A DNA stretch of 14,434 bases from an uncultured Prevotella sp. (GCA_934281565.1 CAKQXI010000047.1:1-14434); one strand, 5' to 3'; shown: positions 1-6,251, counted from the first letter of the stretch. Made by a program: numbers and translations. Notes: a model not told the origin generated them from the sequence alone.

Positions 1-95
1 CGCCGAGGGACATTGCCACGTTCATTGACGAGATTTTCAGAAAATTGCTTGCATATCTCAAGGATTTTGACGAATTTTGTGTAAAGGTTGTGCAT
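1..95 (-). CDS. IS982-like transposase, N-terminal fragment (cut by window edge)
   Basis: Read on the minus strand, an ATG at 95 opens a frame that runs off the left edge of the window without a stop (31 complete codons). It starts MHNLYTKFVKILEICK and continues through NERGNVPRR. From memory this matches the N-terminus of Bacteroidetes IS982-family transposases, which begin with a helix of this kind followed by a 'GN-PRRG' segment before the DDE domain. The catalytic residues lie outside the window, so whether the element is intact cannot be judged. The plus strand of the same stretch is also open (3-107), but that product resembles nothing I know. The family call rests on recollection of sequence similarity. 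Confidence 0.6.
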   Translation of the reverse strand, partial: MHNLYTKFVKILEICKQFSENLVNERGNVPR

Positions 96-204
96 ATGTC
101 GGTTTGAACTTAATGATTTTGTCACCAATAAGTTACTAAAAATCAACGATATGTGCAACTTTTTAATCATGTTTGTCAACTTAATTTAATTCCGCCAACG
201 GGTT
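1..204 (-). mobile_element. End of an IS982-like insertion sequence
   Basis: The transposase start at 95 is preceded on the minus strand by about 110 bp of AT-rich leader. Near 192-204 the minus strand reads AACCCGTTGGCGGAA, which I take as the probable outer end, since IS982-family ends often start with ACCC or AACCC. The other end lies outside the window, so neither the inverted repeat nor a target duplication can be checked. The boundary at about 204 is an inference. Confidence 0.4.
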
Positions 205-240
205 AATAAAATACAAATTCTGAAAAAAAAACTATTTTTC

Positions 241-271
241 TTGCTTTAAACAATATATGTTTGTATATTTA
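241..271 (+). promoter_or_regulatory. Possible promoter of the outer-membrane protein gene
   Basis: TTGC at 241-244 lies 19 bp before TATATTTA at 264-271. This is a degenerate match to the Bacteroidetes consensus TTTG-N19/20-TAnnTTTG; the last G of the -7 box is A. It points at the outer-membrane protein gene at 643 but is now separated from it by the 338-bp IS-derived element. It could be a remnant of the original promoter or a chance match in AT-rich DNA. Confidence 0.25.
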
Positions 272-297
272 CAGCGTCTATAAGATAATTTATCAAC

Positions 298-318
298 ATC
301 ACTGCTGTCCCGTTTAGA
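298..318 (+). repeat. Left terminal inverted repeat of the IS4-type element
   Basis: It reads ATCACTGC then TGTCCCGTTTAGA. It is the reverse complement of 615-635 except at two positions (GC in this arm against AG in the other). It contains the transposase stop codon. Confidence 0.75.
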
Positions 319-569
319 AATCTTCTGGACTGAAAAGGCTTGGATATAACCAGTCCTCCGTTCTTTCTTTTGGAACAGCTCTGTTGAACAATTCATTTAA
401 AGGAGTCTTATCTGTTAGGAATAGACCTACGTTCTTTGAAATAGTGTGTAACGATTGACTTATGCACATTACTTTCTTTGCATAAGCTAAAAGTAAGTAT
501 GTACATACGGCAATCCAAATTTGCATATATATGGCATTCTCAGAAGTCCCATAAATACACTATTCTAAG
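314..569 (-). pseudogene. IS4-type transposase C-terminal remnant, frameshifted
   Basis: The open stretch at 526-314 encodes 70 residues beginning MQIWIAVCTYLLLAYAKK and containing LFLTDKTPLNELF. This matches the C-terminal end of DDE transposases of Bacteroidetes IS4-family elements (from memory, '...YGTSENAV-QIWIA-CTYLL'). Reading further upstream in the same frame (527-559) restores YGTSENAIY, and one frame over (561-569) gives LRI, the residues that normally precede 'K-FYGTSENA'. The shift fits loss of two bases near 560. Everything N-terminal to this, including the catalytic DDE residues, is missing, so the product cannot be an active transposase. Confidence 0.75.
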
Positions 570-614
570 CTCGTAAAATATCGAATATTAACAACTTATT
601 TATAAATCGTCTCG

Positions 615-635
615 TCTAAACGGGACACTAGTGAT
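615..635 (-). repeat. Right terminal inverted repeat of the IS4-type element
   Basis: It reads TCTAAACGGGACA then CTAGTGAT and ends 7 bp before the ATG at 643. It also supplies the in-frame GTG at 631, which gives a four-residue N-terminal extension of the downstream gene. That GTG belongs to the element end and is not the natural start. Confidence 0.75.
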
Positions 636-642
636 ATTTTTT

Positions 643-3432
643 ATGAATCGAATCACGCTAACTATATTTTTTTGTCTCTTAGTTTGTTCTGGTCTTAGAG
701 GTGCAAACTATAACCATAATGTTCAGGGTAGAATAGCAGATAAAATTACAGGAAAACCAATTCCTGCTAAAGTTTTTTTGCTAAATGCGGATAGTACGGT
801 TATTGACACAGTAACAGCTGTGGTAGAGGATTTTCCTTACCAAGGGAAAGTCTCCATGTACGTTTTCAATGGAAAAATAAATCAGAAAGGTCACTATATT
901 ATCAAGGCTGTCATGCCTGACTATCAGGACACTTATGTTGACTTTGAGCTAAAAAGCCTACGACAAGCCAATATCAGTGTCAAACCTATCTTAATGGAAC
1001 ACGATTACCATGAATTACCAGAGGTTGTGGTCAAGACCACGAAGATAAAAATGGTGATGCACGGCGACACCATTGTGTATAATGCTGATGCCTTTAATCT
1101 TGCCCAAGGCAGTATGCTTGACGCACTTGTGTCCCGCTTACCCGGTGCACAACTGACAAAAGACGGACAGATATTTCTCAATGGTCAGCACATACAGAGC
1201 CTGCTCATTAACGGCCGGGATTTTTTCAGTGGTAATCCTAAAATGGCACTTGAAAATCTGCCATCATATACCGTCAATAAAATAAAGGTGTATGAAAGGG
1301 AAGGCTCGGCCTCACATCTCATGCAAAGAAACATGGGAGACCAAAGTCTTGTCATGGATGTCAAATTAAAAAAGGAATACAATGCAACCATCTTCGGCAG
1401 CATAGGAGCTGGTTTAGGAACAGAAAGCCGCTTCACACAGAAAAGTTTTGGCATGAAGTCCTCGCAAAAAGAGATGTTCTTTGCATTTACAAATATTAAC
1501 AACCTTAATGACAATCAGAAGCCAACCCCGCAAGGACAGTGGATGCCACAAGAAACGCCAAACGGACTGCTGACCAATCGTACGGCAGGGATAGGCTATG
1601 CGAGATTCTTCGATAGCAACATGGACAAGTGGTTCAGTACACAAAATACCATTGTACATGACGATGGTGATTATCAGACATTGAAAAGCACACAGATATT
1701 TCTGTCAGATAGAAGCCTCACCAAACGTTTGCAGGGAGGGACAAATACCAAAGCTACCACCTTTGACAGCCAGAACACCGTTCATTATGGAGAAGGTGGC
1801 AAGTATTCCACTATGACGAATCTTAATTTCCATTTTAAGCGTGACAAGAAATATGGAATGAATTACACTTCCAGTTCAGATACCACATCTTTACTTAATG
1901 AGCTGATAGAGAAAAATACAGACAAAAGCGAACACTATCATGTGGCGCTTACAAACAGCAATGACATCATCAACATTACAGACTTACTGCATCTGGATTT
2001 CAGTGCAGAGTTTGACAAACAAAGCGGTTGTAGCTTTTCACTCTACGATCTTCTGTATAAGGATGCAAAGGCGGCTCGTGATTTTCGCAACAACTATCTT
2101 CAGTATGACAGTCGGCGCTGGGATGTAAAAGCAGGCACCGCATACAACTGGAATTGGCCAGGCTGGAGTCTCCGTCCGCAATACCAATATAACTATAAGT
2201 ATAACAAGATAAACAATGCGCTCTATCGGCTTGATAAATTGGAAAATAGAGATAGCACACATTATGATTTACTTCCTTCGGCACGAGCCGCTCTTTTGTC
2301 AGTATTGGACCATAACAACAGCTATGCTTACACCGAATATCAGAACCACCACCGTCTGATGCTAGAGTGGAACATCAATGCAGCCAGCGGTACCAACAAG
2401 CTGAATATAGATTACGGATACATCAGACTGCCCCTGCATCTGGTAAAAAAGAAACTATTCTATACGCGCATGGCCAGGCATGATGTTTCTGAAGATGCGG
2501 TGTTCTTTGAACCGGAAGTCTATTTCCGGGGTGGTAAAGCCCTCGTTTGGGAAATGCGTGCCGATATGAAGTCCGAAATTCCAGAACTTGTAAACAAGGT
2601 GGATTATCGTGATGATGTCAACCCTTTGTATATCGTATCGGGTAATCCCAACCTAAAAAATATACATCGGTATCATACATCTCTTTCTCTGCGACATGAA
2701 GGAGTAAGCCAACGGCTGTGGTACGCCTCTGCAGAATACAATAAGACCGACAATGATGTAGCCTATGCTACTTTATATGATACACATACTGGCGTTGCTA
2801 CCATGATCCCAGTCAGTGTGAACGGAAATTGGCGTGCGAAGGGGCAGTTTGATTACAGTTTACCTTTAGACAGTGCCCGCAGATGGATGCTTGATAATCA
2901 TCTTACTTTTCAGTACGCCCATAATGTTGACATGACGACAACTGAAGAAGATGCAGCGAGCATGCGCAGTGTTGTTAACAACTGGCAGTGGGGTGCTACC
3001 ATTAAGTTAAATTTCAGACCCAGCGAGAAAAGTGAGTTTGCTTTTCATGCCGGGGGGACATACTACTACCTGAACAGCCAACGAAACAGCTTTCAGAATA
3101 TTCACGCAGGAGACTATCGGCTGGGGCTTGAAACCGAGCTTCAACTCCCGCTAAATTTCTCTTTCAGCTCAGACTTCAGCCTGTATGCCCACCGAGGATA
3201 TCGGGAAAGTATGATGAATACCACAGAGTGGGTATGGAATGCAAATCTTCATTATAGTTTCCTGAAAGGATCATTGCTCGCCAAGATAGCGGGATTTGAC
3301 CTGCTTCGCCAACTATCGAACACAAAATATGAGATGAACGAACAAGGGAGAACAGAAACTTGGTATAACAGTCTACCTCGCTATGTTATGTTTTCACTCG
3401 TGTGGAAGTTTAATATAAATCATAAAAAATAA
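643..3432 (+). CDS. Outer-membrane beta-barrel protein (TonB-receptor-like, carboxypeptidase-regulatory N-domain)
   Basis: The product has 929 residues from the ATG at 643. A signal peptide covers residues 1 to about 21 (hydrophobic TLTIFFCLLVCSGL, then RGA). Residues 26-120 look like a carboxypeptidase-regulatory-like beta-sandwich (VQGRIADKITGKPIPAKVFL ... GHYIIKAVMPDY). Residues about 140-225 form a plug-like domain (HGDTIVYNADAF, LLINGRDFF, NKIKVYEREG). The remaining 700 residues are rich in alternating aromatic strands ending in WKFNI, as in the beta-barrel family of TonB-dependent-receptor relatives (OMP_b-brl_3 type). I see no clear TonB box and no SusD partner nearby, so the cargo is unknown. 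The GTG at 631 was rejected as start because it lies in the IS end and the signal peptide fits the ATG. No frameshift was seen. Confidence 0.85.
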   Translation: MNRITLTIFFCLLVCSGLRGANYNHNVQGRIADKITGKPIPAKVFLLNADSTVIDTVTAVVEDFPYQGKVSMYVFNGKINQKGHYIIKAVMPDYQDTYVDFELKSLRQANISVKPILMEHDYHELPEVVVKTTKIKMVMHGDTIVYNADAFNLAQGSMLDALVSRLPGAQLTKDGQIFLNGQHIQSLLINGRDFFSGNPKMALENLPSYTVNKIKVYEREGSASHLMQRNMGDQSLVMDVKLKKEYNATIFGSIGAGLGTESRFTQKSFGMKSSQKEMFFAFTNINNLNDNQKPTPQGQWMPQETPNGLLTNRTAGIGYARFFDSNMDKWFSTQNTIVHDDGDYQTLKSTQIFLSDRSLTKRLQGGTNTKATTFDSQNTVHYGEGGKYSTMTNLNFHFKRDKKYGMNYTSSSDTTSLLNELIEKNTDKSEHYHVALTNSNDIINITDLLHLDFSAEFDKQSGCSFSLYDLLYKDAKAARDFRNNYLQYDSRRWDVKAGTAYNWNWPGWSLRPQYQYNYKYNKINNALYRLDKLENRDSTHYDLLPSARAALLSVLDHNNSYAYTEYQNHHRLMLEWNINAASGTNKLNIDYGYIRLPLHLVKKKLFYTRMARHDVSEDAVFFEPEVYFRGGKALVWEMRADMKSEIPELVNKVDYRDDVNPLYIVSGNPNLKNIHRYHTSLSLRHEGVSQRLWYASAEYNKTDNDVAYATLYDTHTGVATMIPVSVNGNWRAKGQFDYSLPLDSARRWMLDNHLTFQYAHNVDMTTTEEDAASMRSVVNNWQWGATIKLNFRPSEKSEFAFHAGGTYYYLNSQRNSFQNIHAGDYRLGLETELQLPLNFSFSSDFSLYAHRGYRESMMNTTEWVWNANLHYSFLKGSLLAKIAGFDLLRQLSNTKYEMNEQGRTETWYNSLPRYVMFSLVWKFNINHKK

Positions 3433-3454
3433 TTGAGCATCAAATATAAATAGT

Positions 3455-3592
3455 ATGAAAATTATACAGTCTTTCTGGAGTAAACCTCTTTTTGAAGCTA
3501 ACAAAGACTCAAGTCAGAACAGATATAATGGTGGCTGGATAAACTATCGCTACGTGTGTCCGACACGCTGTTTACAAAAAAAATCGTTGTAA
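3455..3592 (+). pseudogene. Truncated 'MKIIQSFWSKP' gene remnant (DUF6734-like)
   Basis: A 45-codon frame starts 22 bp after the outer-membrane protein gene and reads MKIIQSFWSKPLFEANKD ... NRYNGGWINYRY. This start strongly recalls the N-terminus of Bacteroidetes proteins of about 250-350 residues that begin MKIIQSFWSKP and contain a GGW motif; I associate them with DUF6734 (putative glycosyltransferase-like), from memory. After NYRY (about 3552) the resemblance stops, and the frame ends in the A-run of the tRNA-Ser terminator. The likely picture is a gene cut off by deletion or recombination next to the tRNA locus. A genuine 45-residue peptide is possible but less likely. Confidence 0.5.
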
Positions 3593-3613
3593 AACCTTGA
3601 TTTTACAACGATT
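3576..3613 (-). terminator. Rho-independent terminator of tRNA-Ser
   Basis: A perfect 13-bp stem (3582-3594 with 3601-3613, AATCGTTGTAAAA and its complement) closes a 6-base loop. On the minus strand it is followed by a run of eight T (3583-3576). It lies 46 bp downstream of the tRNA-Ser 3' end and is oriented for that transcript. Confidence 0.8.
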
Positions 3614-3659
3614 ATCTACTTTTTGAAGGCTTATTTGAAGACCTTTTAAAGCCTTTCAG

Positions 3660-3744
3660 CGGAGAGAGAGGGATTCGAACCCCCGGTACCTCTCGGTACG
3701 ACGGTTTTCAAGACCGTTGTAATCGACCACTCTACCATCTCTCC
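3660..3744 (-). tRNA. tRNA-Ser (anticodon UGA)
   Basis: The 85-nt gene folds as a class II tRNA. The acceptor stem GGAGAGA pairs with TCTCTCC, the discriminator is G, the anticodon arm ACGGT-CTTGAAA-ACCGT gives anticodon TGA, the long variable arm is GTACC-GAGA-GGTAC, and the T arm carries GGTTCGAATCC. The long variable arm and discriminator G are typical of serine tRNAs. CCA is not encoded, as is usual in Bacteroidetes. It has its own promoter (3787-3818) and terminator (3576-3613). Confidence 0.95.
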
Positions 3745-3786
3745 ATTCAGTCTGGATGACTATAGCTTGGTTTTCTTAAGCGGTTG

Positions 3787-3818
3787 CAAAGGTACGACTA
3801 ATTTTCGGTTCCACCAAA
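3787..3818 (-). promoter_or_regulatory. Promoter of tRNA-Ser
   Basis: On the minus strand TTTG (3818-3815) is followed after 20 bp by TACCTTTG (3794-3787), a full match to the Bacteroidetes sigma-ABfr consensus. It lies about 43 bp before the tRNA 5' end, leaving a short leader. Confidence 0.7.
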
Positions 3819-3890
3819 TTTTTCGGCAACTTTTTTGCGAGAAGATGAAAAAAAGTCGGTAAAGAGCGAGAATAGGGGAGGAAAAGGCAC

Positions 3891-3915
3891 AAAAAAAGGG
3901 CTACCGCTGTAGCCC
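3891..3915 (-). terminator. Rho-independent terminator
   Basis: GGGCTAC (3898-3904) pairs with GTAGCCC (3909-3915) around a 4-base loop. On the minus strand seven T follow (3897-3891). It would end the candidate short RNA and also any read-through from thyX, which has no hairpin of its own directly after its stop. Confidence 0.75.
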
Positions 3916-3952
3916 CAACCTTGATAACCTTAAATCTAATACTATGAAAAAC
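3891..3952 (-). ncRNA. Candidate short RNA (promoter-leader-terminator unit)
   Basis: Starting about 7 bp after a TATCTTTG box (3966-3959), a transcript of roughly 62 nt would run through TTTTTCATAGTATTAGATTT and end in the GC-rich hairpin and T-run at 3915-3891. No protein is evident: the only frame starts with TTG and overlaps the terminator. I recall the segment TTTTTCATAGTATTAGATTT with a downstream hairpin recurring at many intergenic sites in Prevotella and Bacteroides, which suggests a family of small transcripts; that part is memory, not something shown here. It may instead be the leader or terminator region of thyX, with read-through from above. Confidence 0.45.
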
Positions 3953-3958
3953 ACGATG

Positions 3959-3966
3959 CAAAGATA
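3959..3966 (-). promoter_or_regulatory. -7 box of the candidate short RNA
   Basis: TATCTTTG on the minus strand is a perfect TAnnTTTG. An upstream TTG (3993-3991) is 24 bp away, slightly long for the consensus. The box is preceded by an AT-rich stretch and lies 60 bp downstream of the thyX stop codon. Confidence 0.5.
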
Positions 3967-4025
3967 AACATTTCTCCTATAACCTTTGTACAATAAATAG
4001 AAAAAATGTAATCACTTTCTCGTTT

Positions 4026-4910
4026 TTAACGTTTTTTCAAGTAACCCCGTTCCAAAAACTCCTTGTATAGAGGCTCCGCCAATGTCTTTGCATCTGGATG
4101 GGGAGCACCCGTAGTGCCCAATGCACGCAGGTCGAAGAAGTGTTGCCAGTCGCTTACGAAAGCAGTATGTACCAGTTCCGTGTTGCAATCGAGTGGCAGG
4201 ATGACACGTGCTTCCTGTGGTTTGCAACCGGCGCCGATGAGCTTCATGTAGGCGAACTCCGCCGCAAGGTTGCCAAACAACCAGCAGTCTACCTTGTTCC
4301 ATTTCCCGTCACCGTCCGCAGCCACATCCTTGCAGTAGTCCTTGAACAAATCTTGTGAGAAGCCCTTGCTTTCCGCAAAGTCCTCGCTTCCCTCCACCCA
4401 TGTAGGCAGGTTGATGGAGATTTCGTTGCCAAACTTGTTCTTCGAGTAGTTGCAGTAACGAGTGCTTTGTTCAGCCATCGAGTTGGCACGGTGGCGGTTG
4501 TACTCACGAGTGATAGCAATCTGAGTAGTGAAATGCACAGTGACACGAAGCTCGTGGTGTTCCGTAGGCTCGCTCAAGAACTTAAGGTCGCCCATGCACT
4601 TGTTCTCGGCGAGCACACGCAGGTTGGTAGTGATAAAGTCCTTGCCCTCCACCGTGTTGCATCTGGAAAAGCGGTTGTTGGGATATACAGGCAGCTCACC
4701 GTGCTCACAAGCAAGGTACACCGTTCCGTGTTCCAGCATGGCAAAGTGCTCGCTGGCGATCATACGTTCCACGAAAGGCTGCGCCGAAGTCTCGTTGGCA
4801 TGGTCCTCACTCTTGTAGCATACTCTCCCGGCACGTTCTATCTGCTGGTAGATGCCAGCTTCGCCATACTTCTGTTCCCAGATCTCATATTGGGGTTTGA
4901 TAATTCTCAT
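4026..4910 (-). CDS. thyX: FAD-dependent thymidylate synthase ThyX
   Basis: The 294-residue product is flavin-dependent thymidylate synthase, which makes dTMP from dUMP using methylene-tetrahydrofolate, NADPH and FAD. The signature RHR-x7-S is present (R139 H140 R141, then ANSMAEQ, S149). Other conserved parts are SEHFAMLEH (53-61) and the C-terminal GCKPQEARVILPL (228-240), whose Q-x-x-R suits substrate binding. The length is at the upper end for the family. The frame is open upstream to 5030, but I take the start at ATG 4910 (MRIIKPQYEIWEQ): the extension would cross both divergent promoters and is low complexity. It diverges from trmO across an 86-bp region. No terminator hairpin follows directly; transcription may run to 3891. 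Confidence 0.93.
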   Translation of the reverse strand: MRIIKPQYEIWEQKYGEAGIYQQIERAGRVCYKSEDHANETSAQPFVERMIASEHFAMLEHGTVYLACEHGELPVYPNNRFSRCNTVEGKDFITTNLRVLAENKCMGDLKFLSEPTEHHELRVTVHFTTQIAITREYNRHRANSMAEQSTRYCNYSKNKFGNEISINLPTWVEGSEDFAESKGFSQDLFKDYCKDVAADGDGKWNKVDCWLFGNLAAEFAYMKLIGAGCKPQEARVILPLDCNTELVHTAFVSDWQHFFDLRALGTTGAPHPDAKTLAEPLYKEFLERGYLKKR

Positions 4911-4934
4911 ATTATGTATATTTTTTATTTTGGA

Positions 4935-4977
4935 TGCAAAGATACCATTTATTTTTAAAACAATTAGTATCTTTGCA
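4935..4977. promoter_or_regulatory. Overlapping divergent promoters of thyX and trmO
   Basis: TATCTTTG occurs on the minus strand at 4944-4937 (toward thyX) and on the plus strand at 4968-4975 (toward trmO). The two -7 boxes are part of a perfect 11-bp inverted repeat (4935-4945 and 4967-4977) separated by 21 bp. Each promoter needs its -33 region inside or beside the other's -7 box, so they overlap back to back. Predicted 5' leaders are short, about 15-20 nt on each side. No strong TTTG -33 element is visible for either. Confidence 0.75.
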
Positions 4978-4996
4978 CACAAAAAACATAAAAACG

Positions 4997-5680
4997 ATGG
5001 AAATAGAACCGATAGCAAGATTTCGCTCACCTTTCACCAGCAAGTTTGGCATTCCGAAGCAAGCAGGACTGGTCTCCGAACTGGATGGCATGATAGTTTT
5101 CGAGCCTTCGTATCGCAACCGTGATGCCCTCCGAGGCATCGAGGAGTTTGATTATCTATGGTTGGTATGGGAGTTTTCCGCCAACCGTCACGCTAATAAA
5201 AGCCCAGTTGTTCGTCCTCCAGTATTGGGCGGCAATGAAAAAGTAGGAGTATGGGCAACTCGTAGTCCTTTCCGTCCCAACAACTTAGGTTTATCCTCCG
5301 TCCGTCTCTCTCATGTAGAGTGGGAGAGCAGCCAAGGTCCAGTCATCCATGTGAAAGGAGCCGACTTGATGGATGGCACGCCAATCTATGACATCAAGCC
5401 CTACATCGTCTATGCCGATAGTCATCCCGAGGCACGTAGTGGCTTTGTGGATTATCGTAAGTGGGCGAAGTTGGAGGTGGAGATACCCGAAGCAGTAGAG
5501 CAGTATCTACGTCAGCATGGCATAACCGACTCTCAGCAGCAAGTATTAAAGGACATCCTTTCCTTGGATCCCCGTCCCCATTATCAGGACGACCCAACGA
5601 AAGTCTACGGAATGTCCTACCAAGGCAAGGACATCCACTTCCAAGTCTCAGGCAAGAAGCTAACAGTCCTCTCCTATTAA
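4997..5680 (+). CDS. trmO: tRNA (N6-threonylcarbamoyladenosine-37) methyltransferase TrmO (TsaA/YaeB family)
   Basis: The 227-residue product is a TsaA/TrmO-family protein, which uses S-adenosylmethionine to N6-methylate t6A37 in ANN-decoding tRNAs. Family motifs are FGIPKQ (17-22), GIEEFDYLWLVWEFS (47-61), VGVWATRSPFRPNNLGLS (83-100), ADLMDGTPIYDIKPYI (122-137) and the C-terminal DPRP (191-194). The long N-terminal beta-barrel followed by the small DPRP domain is the normal full-length layout (about 230 residues). The frame is open back to 4934, but ATG 4997 (MEIEPIARF) fits the family start and lies 21 bp after the -7 box at 4968-4975. It is probably transcribed alone; a palindromic repeat begins directly after its stop codon. 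Confidence 0.92.
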   Translation: MEIEPIARFRSPFTSKFGIPKQAGLVSELDGMIVFEPSYRNRDALRGIEEFDYLWLVWEFSANRHANKSPVVRPPVLGGNEKVGVWATRSPFRPNNLGLSSVRLSHVEWESSQGPVIHVKGADLMDGTPIYDIKPYIVYADSHPEARSGFVDYRKWAKLEVEIPEAVEQYLRQHGITDSQQQVLKDILSLDPRPHYQDDPTKVYGMSYQGKDIHFQVSGKKLTVLSY

Positions 5681-5846
5681 GTCTCGCAGATTACGCAGAT
5701 TTTGCAAATTTTTTATTCCGCAATGTCTTTATATAATTATCAGTAAGTCAAGTGGAAAGTTTTATAAGTAAATTAGCGAGATAAGAAAATTTGCGAAATC
5801 TGCGAAATTTGCGAGAGATTTTTATGTCCAGCGAAATCTGCGAGAC
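5681..5846. repeat. Palindromic extragenic repeat element
   Basis: The arm at 5682-5712 is the reverse complement of 5786-5816 at 28 of 31 positions. A third copy, 5831-5846 (GCGAAATCTGCGAGAC), matches the complement of 5681-5696 at 15 of 16. The units GCGAAATCTGCGA and GCGAAATTTGCGA repeat directly inside the right arm. The element starts on the base after the trmO stop codon and ends before the tRNA-Phe terminator. It holds no gene. It looks like a dispersed REP-like or BIME-like family; it could also protect the trmO mRNA 3' end. Confidence 0.7.
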
Positions 5847-5851
5847 TAAAT

Positions 5852-5884
5852 AAAAAAGGGCAGCCCCAACAAGAGAACCGCCCT
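5852..5884 (-). terminator. Rho-independent terminator of tRNA-Phe
   Basis: On the minus strand AGGGCGGTTC (5884-5875) can pair, with three G-U pairs, with GGGCTGCCCT (5866-5857), and TTTTTT follows (5857-5852). It lies 14 bp after the tRNA-Phe 3' end. Confidence 0.7.
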
Positions 5885-5898
5885 AATGAAAGGAGGAG

Positions 5899-5971
5899 TG
5901 GTACCACCAGGAATCGAACCGGGGACACAAGGATTTTCAGTCCTTTGCTCTACCAACTGAGCTATGGCACC
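5899..5971 (-). tRNA. tRNA-Phe (anticodon GAA)
   Basis: The 73-nt gene has acceptor stem GGTGCCA pairing with TGGTACC (one G-U), discriminator A, D arm GCTC-AGTTGGTA-GAGC, anticodon stem-loop AGGACTGAAAATCCT with anticodon GAA, and T arm with GGTTCGATTCC. CCA is not encoded. Promoter box and terminator are present on the same strand. Confidence 0.95.
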
Positions 5972-5991
5972 ATCATCGTCATTTGCGGTTG

Positions 5992-5999
5992 CAAAGGTA
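5992..5999 (-). promoter_or_regulatory. -7 box of tRNA-Phe promoter
   Basis: TACCTTTG on the minus strand, 20 bp before the tRNA 5' end, is identical to the tRNA-Ser -7 box. No well-placed TTTG is seen 19-21 bp upstream; several TTG occur at other distances. Confidence 0.55.
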
Positions 6000-6080
6000 C
6001 AACAAATCTCCAACATAAAAGAAAGAAAACCAAAATATTTTCATCGTCTTAATCTTTATTAACAAAACGGGGGCAAGCCA

Positions 6081-6110
6081 AAATAAACCAAAGTAAACCA
6101 AAATAAACCA
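6081..6110 (+). repeat. Three tandem 10-bp repeats (AAATAAACCA)
   Basis: The units are AAATAAACCA, AAGTAAACCA and AAATAAACCA, directly adjacent. A related copy, ATATAAACCA, occurs at about 6155-6164. The 10-bp period places the units on one face of the helix, about 110 bp before the fimbrial -33 box. They could be binding sites or plain low-complexity DNA. Confidence 0.6.
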
Positions 6111-6218
6111 AGAAAAAACTAAGTTTTCTTATATATAATAGGTATACATTATTAATATAAACCAAACTGCTAAGAAATATAAAATAATATGTTAAAACAA
6201 CTGTTAAATCCAAAGGAG

Positions 6219-6251
6219 TTTGCATAATTTCAGATATTTTTTGTACTTTTG
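6219..6251 (+). promoter_or_regulatory. Promoter of the fimbrial operon
   Basis: TTTG (6219-6222), a 21-bp spacer and TACTTTTG (6244-6251) form a full match to the Bacteroidetes promoter consensus. The predicted start near 6258 gives a leader of about 30 nt before the ATG at 6290. I saw no other equally good promoter before the downstream fimbrial genes, so this one probably drives the whole operon. Confidence 0.75.

Larger units (their letters stand above)
298..635. mobile_element. Internally deleted IS4-type element with both ends (MITE-like)
   Basis: The 338-bp segment is bounded by 21-bp inverted repeats at 298-318 and 615-635 that match at 19 of 21 positions and share the core GTCCCGTTTAGA. 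Inside is only the C-terminal end of an IS4-type transposase, on the minus strand, with a frameshift. The transposase stop codon (314-316) lies inside the terminal repeat. An intact IS of this kind is over 1 kb, so most of the transposase has been lost while both ends remain; it could move only if a full-length relative supplies transposase. I found no flanking direct repeat, so the target duplication has decayed or the outer boundary is slightly different. The element lies directly before the gene at 643. Confidence 0.7.

Noticed and set aside
3..107. Plus-strand open frame at the left edge, ending in TGA at 105-107
   Set aside because: The minus strand of the same stretch gives a recognisable transposase N-terminus with an ATG at 95; both strands are unlikely to be coding here.
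631..642. GTG start for the outer-membrane protein gene
   Set aside because: The GTG is part of the IS inverted repeat, and the signal peptide reads naturally from ATG 643.
3553..3567. Short hairpin CGTGT-N5-ACACG as terminator of the outer-membrane protein transcript
   Set aside because: The stem is only 5 bp and is followed by A, not T, on the plus strand.
3776..3961. Minus-strand 61-residue frame between tRNA-Ser and thyX
   Set aside because: It has no ATG, runs through a terminator hairpin and the tRNA-Ser promoter, and resembles no family I know.
4934..4996. Upstream extension of trmO
   Set aside because: The extension starts inside the promoter inverted repeat; ATG 4997 fits the family and the -7 box.
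4911..5030. Upstream extension of thyX on the minus strand
   Set aside because: It would cross both divergent promoters and the start of trmO; the family start fits ATG 4910.
6081..6110. CRISPR-like array
   Set aside because: The 10-bp units are directly adjacent with no spacers, so this is a tandem repeat and not a CRISPR array.
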